Source of the DNA: an uncultured Bacteroidota bacterium
GTDB lineage: Bacteria; Bacteroidota; Bacteroidia; B-17B0; Aurantibacillaceae
Direction of reading: 5' to 3'
Length of the DNA: 15,332 bases
Assembly (NCBI GenBank): GCA_903923915.1
Contig: CAIXZI010000511.1
Location: 1 to 15,332 of the forward strand
The position numbers and the translations under genes were made by a program. Of the stretch, positions 1-7,900 are shown one piece after another. Each line of letters starts with the position of its first letter. Position 1 is the stretch's first letter. The notes under the pieces are model-generated. The model saw only the letters and a program-made list of their open reading frames with translations. It did not search any database and was not told where the DNA came from.

Positions 1-7
1 GTAAATA

Positions 8-472
8 ATGAATAAGCCCGAGTTTGATGATATTTATATGGATTTGGCTATTAACCTTAGCAAAAAATCTCATTGCGTAAAAGCCCATGTGGGTGCGGTT
101 CTTACCAAAGATACCCGTATTATTTCGGTAGGATATAATGGCCCGCCTGCTGGTACGCATAACTGCGATGAGCAATGGCCTGGGGTTGGTTGCCCACGAG
201 ATAGTAAAAATAGCTGCTCTCTTGCATTACATGCCGAGCAAAATGCTATTTTATACGCTACAAAAAGCAATGTTTCTTTAGAAGGAAGCACCGTTTATGT
301 AACCTTGGCACCTTGTATAGCTTGCGCGCGTGTTATATATACGGTTGGAATTAAGAAAGTAATTTATTTGAATTCGTATGCCGAAATGAAAGGCCTGCCA
401 ACCGAAGAAGGGGCTGATTTTCTTACAAAATTTGGAGTAGAAGTAATTAAATACAAGCAAAAAAATGCGTAA
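8..472 (+). CDS. dCMP/cytidine deaminase family protein (probable deoxycytidylate deaminase)
   Basis: A 154-residue zinc-dependent deaminase, the usual length for bacterial ComEB/dCMP deaminases. This cytosolic family converts dCMP to dUMP, feeding thymidylate synthesis. Seen in the sequence: the HAE signature at residues 75-77 (His75 a zinc ligand, Glu77 the catalytic proton shuttle) and the PCxxC signature with Cys103 and Cys106 as the other zinc ligands. The segment GYNGPPAGTHNCDE (about 42-55) and further cysteines at 53, 62 and 70 are typical of the dCMP deaminase branch, and favour it over tRNA adenosine or riboflavin deaminases. The ATG at position 8 gives the expected N-terminus, with the conserved FDDIYMDLA-type first helix. 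Only seven bases precede it, so upstream context is missing. The stop overlaps the next gene by 8 nt, suggesting translational coupling. Substrate assignment is by family resemblance. Confidence 0.9.
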   Translation: MNKPEFDDIYMDLAINLSKKSHCVKAHVGAVLTKDTRIISVGYNGPPAGTHNCDEQWPGVGCPRDSKNSCSLALHAEQNAILYATKSNVSLEGSTVYVTLAPCIACARVIYTVGIKKVIYLNSYAEMKGLPTEEGADFLTKFGVEVIKYKQKNA

Positions 473-743
473 AATTTTATTTTCAGCAATTTTATTTTTT
501 GGCTTAGGAATGGCTACCCATGCGGTTGCACAAGAATCGGAAGGTGCAAAAAATGAGGTGGCATCTAAGAAAAAGAACCGTAAGCAAGATAAAATAGAGG
601 CTAAGCAAGCTCGTAAACAAAAGAAAGAAGAGGAGAAAGCTATAAAAGAACATCATAAACGTTTGCAAAGCAAAGGTGTTTTAAAGCGTATGAAAAAAAA
701 TAAAAAACGCGATAAACAACGAAATGCTAAAAATTTGAATTAA
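465..743 (+). CDS. Small secreted Lys/Arg-rich protein, unknown function
   Basis: A 92-residue protein that I do not recognise as a named family. Residues 1-22 are a clear signal peptide: basic MRK start, hydrophobic core LFSAILFFGLGM, and a VAQ site before ESEG. The mature part of about 69 residues is extremely basic, with roughly 21 Lys and 6 Arg, no Cys and no Trp. Short Glu-containing stretches (for example KQKKEEEKAIKEH, about 51-63) suggest a charged helix or short coiled coil. It probably resides in the periplasm or binds an anionic surface such as the outer membrane or LPS; that is inference from charge only. Its ATG lies inside the last codons of the deaminase gene (8-nt overlap in another frame), so it is probably co-transcribed and translationally coupled. 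The signal peptide and the overlap argue for a real gene, not a low-complexity artefact. Confidence 0.75.
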   Translation: MRKILFSAILFFGLGMATHAVAQESEGAKNEVASKKKNRKQDKIEAKQARKQKKEEEKAIKEHHKRLQSKGVLKRMKKNKKRDKQRNAKNLN

Positions 744-770
744 TTTTTGAATTTTAGGGTAATATAGAAC

Positions 771-916
771 GACCGTATTTTTGTTAAAATCGACCGTTTA
801 AAAAATTTCTACTACCGTTTAATTAAAAAAATCGCCACCGCATCTTATTTTTTGTAATATTGTGCAGAAACCGTTAATAATTATTAAAAGCCGAAACTCC
901 AGTAAAAACGCCGATT
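771..916. repeat. Phased CCG motif array, possible operator region
   Basis: Motifs of the form [A/G]CCGnnnnn begin at 772, 793, 814, 837, 870, 890 and 910, separated by AT-rich DNA. The intervals are 21, 21, 23, 33, 20 and 20 bp, close to two helical turns in five of six cases. The 793 and 814 copies share the exact 9-mer ACCGTTTAA; the copy at 870 reads ACCGTTAAT and abuts a perfect palindrome at 874-887. This could be a set of binding sites on one DNA face for a regulator of the downstream receptor operon. No regulator is known to me for this motif, and the units are short, so chance in AT-rich DNA is not excluded. Confidence 0.4.
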
Positions 917-940
917 ATTTAATAATTTGTTAACAAAGAT

Positions 941-960
941 GAAAAAAAGTGAAAAAAAGT
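941..960 (+). repeat. Tandem decamer gaaaaaaagt x2
   Basis: Two exact adjacent copies of the 10-mer gaaaaaaagt lie directly upstream of the predicted -33 element at 961. A7 tracts phased by 10 bp are expected to bend DNA and could act like an UP element for RNA polymerase. The effect is inferred; the repeat itself is directly visible. Confidence 0.6.
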
Positions 961-991
961 TTTGTGATATTTTAACAGGATGTTACTTTTA
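961..991 (+). promoter_or_regulatory. Predicted promoter of the TonB-receptor operon
   Basis: TTTG at 961-964, a 19-bp spacer, and TACTTTTA at 984-991, which matches the Bacteroidota -7 consensus TAnnTTTG at all positions except the last. The start site would fall near 996-999, giving a leader of about 40 nt before the ATG at 1038. It is the best-spaced match in the 294-base gap. Confidence 0.55.
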
Positions 992-1037
992 GCCCCTCAA
1001 TTAAAGATAATAGTACATCAAAATATAAATTAAGCGT

Positions 1038-4000
1038 ATGAAAAAGATATATTTATTTATTGCAGCAATTGTTTTTTTAGGCTTTAGCCTAAGTGCACAG
1101 AACAACGGAGGTGCCGTAAAAGTTACTTTGGTGGATAAGAAAAACCCTAAAGAAACCATACCTTTTGCCAACGTAGTTGTTTATAATGGCAAGGTGCAGG
1201 TTGCTGTGGGTACTACTGATATGGATGGTAACGTGATGATTAAGCCTCTAAACGCAGGCAAATACAATATCAAAGCCGTTTATGTAGGGTATCAGCCGCA
1301 GCAGGTAAATGATGTTGTAGTTAGTAACGAAAAAACATCGTATGTAAATATTGCTTTATCTAATGAAGGTGGGGTTAACTTACAAGAAGTAGTTGTTACT
1401 GAATATGCCGTTCCATTAATTGATCCTGATACAAAATCAGGTGGAACAGTTGATAGAGAAACTTTCCAAGCTATGGCAGCAAAAGATGTTAACTCAGTTA
1501 TATCTACACAAGCCGGGGTTATTTTAACGGATAATGGTTCAAGCAGCAGCATTCAGGTACGTGGTTCAAGAAAAGGTAACACAAACATATTTGTAGATGG
1601 TGAGCGCGCTATTGGTACTACTAACATGCCGCAAGGTGCTGTAGAGCAAATGAGTGTAATGTTAGGTGGTTTACCAGCACAATATGGTGACGTAACCGGT
1701 GGTGCAGTTTCTATTACTACGCGTGGTACACAACCAAAATGGTTTGGTGGTGTAGAGTTAATCTCTTCTCAATTAACAGATCCTTATGGATATAATTTTG
1801 GTGGTTTTAGTTTAGGTGGCCCGCTTGTTAGCAGAAAAGATACTACAGCAGAAAATGGTAAAAAACCGGTAATAGGGTTCTTTATGGCTGGGCAAGGTGT
1901 TTATCAAAAAGATCCTCGTCCTTGGGCTTATGGTATAGCGCAGGTAAAATCAGATAAAATGGCTCAATTAGAGCAAAACCCAATACAGTACAATGCATCT
2001 AATAAAACTTATTACACAGCAAGTTCTTTTTTAACTCCAAGTGATTTAACAAACTCTAAAGTGCGCCCTAATGTAGCAAATCAACAATTATCTTTAGCAC
2101 CAAAAATTGATTTTGAAATAACGCCTAACTTAAGAATTACCATAGGTGGTAACATAGATTATAACAAATACCACACGTTTGTACAAGAATACTCGCTTTT
2201 AAACAGCCAGCATAACCCTCAAGTAATTGAAAATACGATGCGTGGTTATTTACGTTTAACCCAAAAATTTGGTGCACAAACCAGTACAGAGCAAGAAAAA
2301 ACACAATCTGTTATTAAGCGTGCATACTTTACTTTTCAAGCAGGTTATCAAAAATATAAATACACCCAACAAGATGAACAGTTTAAAGACAACTTTTTTA
2401 ATTACGGGTATGTAGGTAAATTTAACGAATACCGCACTCCGGTTTATGCGTTAAAAGATACTGTAGTTGATAAAAATGCAGGTTCTCATGGCGTAAAACA
2501 CCCAAATACATACGCACTTGCAGGATATGCAGATACTTTAATTACTTTTCAGCCAGGAACAAAAAACCCACTTACCGCTAATTATACTAGCCAAGTGTAT
2601 GCAGATTTAGCAGCACAAGGTATTAGTGTAAGCAATATAGGTCAAGTATATAGTGCTCAGGGCTTACGTAATGGTGATGTACCAAATAACGTACAAGGTT
2701 TATATTACAATACAGGTAGAACAACAGGATCTTATTCAGTAAGGGATAACAGCATTTTTAGGATAACATCTAACTTTTCGGCAGATATTAAAAACCACGC
2801 TATAATGATTGGGGTAGAATATGACCAACGTAACGAACGTGGGTATGATGTAACTGCTAGAAGTTTATACGGGGTTGCACGTCAGTTAGCAAATGCACAT
2901 AATCAGGCTTTAGATACTGTAGGTACTTATTATGCTACTCAAGCTGCGTATCAGGCAGCTACAGGTAATGGAGCTATAAATACTGTGCAAACCGGTGGTG
3001 CTCCTGTGTCAAGTAGTTCTGGAGTTTATGTGTATGATGTGGCTTATAATCATGGAGCACAATCTACCTTCTCGAAAAATTTTTATGATCAGGTAATGGG
3101 TATTCATAATGGACAATCTACTCAGTATATTAATGTAGATAATGTTGACCCTTCTCAGTTAAATTTAAAAATGTTTTCTCCCGATGAATTATTAAATAGT
3201 GGTAGTCAATTAGTAAGCAATTGGGGGTATGATTTTTACGGTAATCGTTTAGCCGGAAGCGGAAAAGTATCTTTTAATGATTTTTTAAATAAATTTCATA
3301 CCGATAAATTTGGAGATAAAATTTATGATCGTCCAACTGGCGCATTTATACCGGTTTATATGGCTGGTTATATACAAGATAAATTTGATTATAAAGATAT
3401 TAAGTTTAACATTGGTTTACGCGTTGATAGATATGATGCCAACCAAATGGTTTTAAAAGATCCATTTTTATTAAAAGATGCTTATAGCACATCTGATATT
3501 AATTCTTTATCTGGTCAGTTTTCGGGTTCAGTTCCATCAAACATACCAAAAGATGCTGTAATTTATGTTTCAGATAATAACCAAGCGGTTAAACAAATTA
3601 CCGGATTTAGATCTGGTAGCACTTGGTATGATGCCTCTGGCAATGTAGTTTCTGATCCAAAAGTTATTGCTGAAGCAGGTGCAAGTGGCGCACAAGCTAC
3701 TCCATGGTTAAAAAACCCAACAGATAAAACAGCTTATTCTAATACAGCTTTTACAGCTTATAAACCTCAAATTAACGTAATGCCTCGTGTGGCATTTTCA
3801 TTCCCTATATCAGATGTTGCAAACTTCTTTGCCCATTACGATATTTTAACGCAGCGCCCTCCAAGTGCTCAAAGTGATGGTGTAAATGGAGTACCATACT
3901 CTTCATACAACAGAACAAATCCTCAAGATTATTATTTCTTATCATCAAATCAAGGAGCTATAGTAGGTAACGGTAACTTAAAACCAGAACGTACAGTTGA

Positions 4001-4949
4001 TTATGAGTTAGGATTTAGCCAGATTTTAAATGAAAAGAAAAATGCAGCATTAAAATTATCTGCTTTCTATCGTGAAATGCGTAACCAAGTACAAATTACA
4101 CGCGTTAACCAAGCTTATCCTTTATCCTATATAACTTACGGAAATATAGATTTTGGTACGGTTAAAGGTTTCTCTGCAGAGTTTCAATTACGTCGTAGCG
4201 GTGGCTTTCAATTAAGCGCTAACTATACTTTACAATTTGCAGAAGGATCTGGTTCTAGCGCCAATGGCGGTTACAACTTGGTAAACAGTAGTCAGCCTAA
4301 CTTGCGTATTATTACACCTTTAGATTATGATCAACGTCATACGCTTACCGCAACTTTTGATTATCGTTTTGGAACAGGTAAAGATTATCGCGGACCACAA
4401 ACTGCGATGAAAAAAGGAGGCGATAAAGAAAAATCTATCCAATGGCTTAAAAATGTGGGTATTAACTTTGTAGCTCGTTTAGGTTCTGGTACACCATATT
4501 CTCAAAGAAACCCGGCATCAGCAGACGCTGAAATAGGAAACAATATTACACAGTCTCTTACCGGAACTTTAAATGGATCTCGTTACCCTTGGCAGTTTAG
4601 AATGGATATGCGTATTGATAAAAACATACCTTTAACAGTAGGCAAATCAAAGGGTGATAAAGCAAAACGTACTAACTTAAATATTTACCTACAAGTATTT
4701 AATTTATTTAATACTAAAAACGTAATAGGTGTGCATACATACACCGGTAACGCTAAAGATGATGGCTACTTAGCATCTGCTTTTGGTGTAAACGAAATAA
4801 ACCAAAAATATGCACAAGGTGCTGGTATTGGTCAAGGATTTACAACTTTATACAATGCCAAAATAGGTGGTGGAGGTAGTAGCGTTACGGGTGGTAATAA
4901 CTACGGCGTACCTCGTCAAATACGCATAGGTGTACAATTTGATTTTTAA
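1038..4949 (+). CDS. TonB-dependent receptor with CarboxypepD_reg-like N-terminal domain
   Basis: A 1303-residue outer-membrane transporter or receptor. Residues 1-20 are a signal peptide (basic MKK start, hydrophobic core, SA before QNN). Residues about 26-110 form a CarboxypepD_reg-like beta-sandwich (PFANVVVYNG, the glycine-rich KYNIKAVYVGY strand). The plug spans about 115-230, with VRGSR at 174-178, FVDGE at 185-189 and GGLPAQYGDVTGGAVSITT at 210-228. The rest is a 22-strand-type barrel, including the NLKPERTVDYELGF segment near residue 980 and a C-terminal strand ending in Phe. It is longer than typical SusC-like proteins (about 1000-1100), with long predicted extracellular loops. It is the first gene of a three-gene cluster, with an 18-nt gap to the giant exported protein. 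No SusD-like lipoprotein follows, so glycan uptake of the SusCD type is not supported; the ligand is unknown. The family assignment is firm. Confidence 0.93.
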   Translation: MKKIYLFIAAIVFLGFSLSAQNNGGAVKVTLVDKKNPKETIPFANVVVYNGKVQVAVGTTDMDGNVMIKPLNAGKYNIKAVYVGYQPQQVNDVVVSNEKTSYVNIALSNEGGVNLQEVVVTEYAVPLIDPDTKSGGTVDRETFQAMAAKDVNSVISTQAGVILTDNGSSSSIQVRGSRKGNTNIFVDGERAIGTTNMPQGAVEQMSVMLGGLPAQYGDVTGGAVSITTRGTQPKWFGGVELISSQLTDPYGYNFGGFSLGGPLVSRKDTTAENGKKPVIGFFMAGQGVYQKDPRPWAYGIAQVKSDKMAQLEQNPIQYNASNKTYYTASSFLTPSDLTNSKVRPNVANQQLSLAPKIDFEITPNLRITIGGNIDYNKYHTFVQEYSLLNSQHNPQVIENTMRGYLRLTQKFGAQTSTEQEKTQSVIKRAYFTFQAGYQKYKYTQQDEQFKDNFFNYGYVGKFNEYRTPVYALKDTVVDKNAGSHGVKHPNTYALAGYADTLITFQPGTKNPLTANYTSQVYADLAAQGISVSNIGQVYSAQGLRNGDVPNNVQGLYYNTGRTTGSYSVRDNSIFRITSNFSADIKNHAIMIGVEYDQRNERGYDVTARSLYGVARQLANAHNQALDTVGTYYATQAAYQAATGNGAINTVQTGGAPVSSSSGVYVYDVAYNHGAQSTFSKNFYDQVMGIHNGQSTQYINVDNVDPSQLNLKMFSPDELLNSGSQLVSNWGYDFYGNRLAGSGKVSFNDFLNKFHTDKFGDKIYDRPTGAFIPVYMAGYIQDKFDYKDIKFNIGLRVDRYDANQMVLKDPFLLKDAYSTSDINSLSGQFSGSVPSNIPKDAVIYVSDNNQAVKQITGFRSGSTWYDASGNVVSDPKVIAEAGASGAQATPWLKNPTDKTAYSNTAFTAYKPQINVMPRVAFSFPISDVANFFAHYDILTQRPPSAQSDGVNGVPYSSYNRTNPQDYYFLSSNQGAIVGNGNLKPERTVDYELGFSQILNEKKNAALKLSAFYREMRNQVQITRVNQAYPLSYITYGNIDFGTVKGFSAEFQLRRSGGFQLSANYTLQFAEGSGSSANGGYNLVNSSQPNLRIITPLDYDQRHTLTATFDYRFGTGKDYRGPQTAMKKGGDKEKSIQWLKNVGINFVARLGSGTPYSQRNPASADAEIGNNITQSLTGTLNGSRYPWQFRMDMRIDKNIPLTVGKSKGDKAKRTNLNIYLQVFNLFNTKNVIGVHTYTGNAKDDGYLASAFGVNEINQKYAQGAGIGQGFTTLYNAKIGGGGSSVTGGNNYGVPRQIRIGVQFDF

Positions 4950-4967
4950 TTTATAAAAATATTAGCT

Positions 4968-7900
4968 ATGAAAAAGTCAACGTTTAATTCAATCAGCAAT
5001 AAAATGAAAACAGCTTTATTTTTGTTTTCACTGGGGCTTACTATTAGCCTGTCTGCCAGAGAAAACATACAAGGCACCGGAGGTGGTGGAAGTAATGCAG
5101 GCGGGCATCGTAATAGCAACAACAACACCGTTATGAGTGGCTGTGTTGCAGGTACTACGCAACAAGAAATGCAGCTGAATAACGTGCGTACGCGAATTTT
5201 AACAGATGGTGATATGTGGTGGGATTTTGCGGCCTCTATTGCCAAATATGAAATTCCAAAAGGAAGCAACTCATATGCGCAATTTGCGGGCTCTTTGTGG
5301 CTTGGTGGTTGGACAAATGGTAACACCTTACATACATCTGCTATGACCTACCGTCAAAACGGGATAGATTTTTGGCCAGGACCATTAAATCCTACTACTT
5401 TAGGTATTGATGTGGCTACTTGCCAAGCTTATGATAAAGTGTGGACGTTTAATAAAACAGACGTATCTAATTTCTATGCATACTGGCTTCAATATGGTTC
5501 TGCAGATCCTGCTACTCCAACTTGGATTAAAGATTACCCAGGTAACCCTGTTTATCCTGGTTATACAGTTGATATTCCAACAGGTACTAATGGTAATGGC
5601 TTAGCCTATGTGGTATCACCTATGAACTACTTAGCGCCATATAACGATGTAAATAATGATGGAAGATATGATTATTCCACCGGAGATTACCCAGCTTATA
5701 TCGTTCCAACACATACAGTTTCTAGAGGTCAATGCGTTAGATACTTATTTGGAGATCAAACACTTTTCTTTGTATTTAATGATAACGGAAATACTATTCA
5801 TGGTGAAACAGGTGGTAAAGCAATTGGTATTGAAATACGTGGACAGGCATTTGAGTTTTCTACCAGCGATCAATTAAATGATATGAGTTTTTATAACTAT
5901 GAAATTATTAACTGGAGTAGCAATAAAGTTGATTCTACTTATTTTACCGTTTGGGATGATTGTGATTTAGGTAACTACCAAGATGATTATGTGGGTTGTG
6001 ATGTTGGTCGTGGTTTAGGGTATCAATATAATGGGGATAATTATGATGATGATGCTAACGGACAAACAGGTTATCATGATAAATTACCGGCTATTGGTTG
6101 TGACTTTTTTCAAGGCCCTTACGCTAACGTAGGAGATAGTATTGATAACGATCGTGATGGATGTGTTGATTGTACTTGGAATTTAGATCCTACAGGTACG
6201 CCTAATTCAGCTTATGGTGTTTGGAAATATGATTACCAAGTGCCTGAACAATGTATTATGTCTAGATTTACCTATTATAATAACTCTGGTGATCCTTTGA
6301 ATGGAAATCCAAACACTAATTCTCCGCAACAATATTATAATTTTATGTCGGGCAAATGGAAAAGTGGAGCAGCTATGACTTATGGAGGTCAAGGAATAAC
6401 TTCAGGTAATACCCCATGTAAATTTTTATTCCCAGGTGATAGTGATCCACTTGGCTGGGGTTTAGGTTATAAACCTATAGGATACGGAGCAAGTAGTGCG
6501 CAAGGCAGTCCTATTGTTGCACCATTTAACTGGACCGAAGTTCAGGCAGGTAACCTACCTACAGATAGACGTTTTATGCAATCTGCAGGTAAATTTACCT
6601 TGCTACCAGGTGCTGTAAATTATGTAACCATTGGTTTACCTTTTGCACGTTCAAACTCTAACAATAATTTAGAGCCTATTCCAATTATGTTAGCGGCAGA
6701 TGATAAAGCCCAAGCTTTATTTGATAATTGCTTTAAAGTATTAGATGGGCCTGATGCGCCTGATATGACTATACAAGAGCTTAATCAACAACTGTTAATT
6801 ACTTTAACTAACAACCCTTATACAAATAATAACTACGAAGCTAAACGTTACGCTGATTTTGATCCAGCTATTAAACTGCCACAAGGAGCAACAGGCGATA
6901 ATGTATATCGTTTTGAAGGATATAAAGTATATCAATTATTAGATGGTACCGTTTCAGTTACAGATTTAAACAATGCTAATTTAGCACGCCTGGTATTTCA
7001 ATGTGATATAAAAAATGGTGTTGGTCAAATAATTAATTATAACTTAGATGCTACTTTAGGAAATATTCCGCAACTAATGGTTACACAAGCTCCTTTAGGG
7101 CCAGGGTTGGATAACGGAATTCAAAACTCATTTAGTGTTACTGAAGATATGTTTGCAAGTGCAGACAAACGTTTAATTAACTTTAAAAACTATTATTATA
7201 TGGCAGTTTCTTATGCTCATAATAATTATTTAACTTATTTACCCGATGTTGCTCCTACTGTTTCTACAACTGTAACGGGCACTGTAACTACAGTATCTTT
7301 TGAAAACCCTGCTACAGGCGATTTAAACGGGCAAAAGAAACCTTATTTACAAGGCAGAAACAATGTACACATAAAAGGTGCTATCCCTCATAACCCGGCT
7401 ACTGAAGCTTACGGAACTGTTATGAATTCAAGTTATGGTAATGGCCCACAAGTAACACGTATTGAAGGGCAAGGTAACGGAGGTTATGCTTTAGATTTAA
7501 CTGACCAAAGTATAAATGATATATTAAATAGCCCCGTACAAAGATCTCAAAAACTAACTTACATAGCTGGCAGATCGCCAATAAATGTAAAAGTTACTGA
7601 TCCGTTACGTGTTGTTAAAGGAGATTTTACAGTTAAAATGATTACAGCTACGGCACAATCTTCGGGTAGCGGCACAACTTGGTCATATAATGGTAACCCT
7701 CCTGTGGCCAGCCCTACTACGTTAGATACAGGAAGACTTAAAAATGCGCCCGAAATAAAATGGGTTATGAATGGTACTTACACCGATGCCAGTGGAAACA
7801 AAGTAACCAAAACTTGGTTATCTGATGAAGGTTTAAGTGTAGCACAAGAAAAAATTATTACAGGTTTAAATAACGAATCTTTAGGCTTTTCAGTTACTAT

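Larger units (their letters stand above)
744..1037. other. Non-coding region upstream of the receptor operon
   Basis: A 294-base AT-rich stretch with no credible gene. It contains a series of CCG-centred motifs at 771-916, a perfect 14-bp palindrome TTAATAATTATTAA at 874-887, a tandem decamer at 941-960 and a promoter candidate at 961-991. No convincing intrinsic terminator for the upstream gene pair is visible; an AT-only stem around 726-757 is too weak. Confidence 0.8.

Noticed and set aside
726..757. Terminator after the Lys/Arg-rich gene
   Set aside because: The possible stem is only A-T and T-A pairs with a bulge and a large loop, overlapping the stop codon, and has no GC core.
855..862. 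TAATATTG as an alternative -7 element
   Set aside because: No TTTG or TTG lies 19-21 bp upstream, and it would leave a 170-nt leader; the 961-991 candidate fits better.
771..916. CRISPR-like array from the repeated CCG motifs
   Set aside because: The repeated core is only 4-9 bases, the spacers are AT-rich and similar, and no cas gene is nearby.
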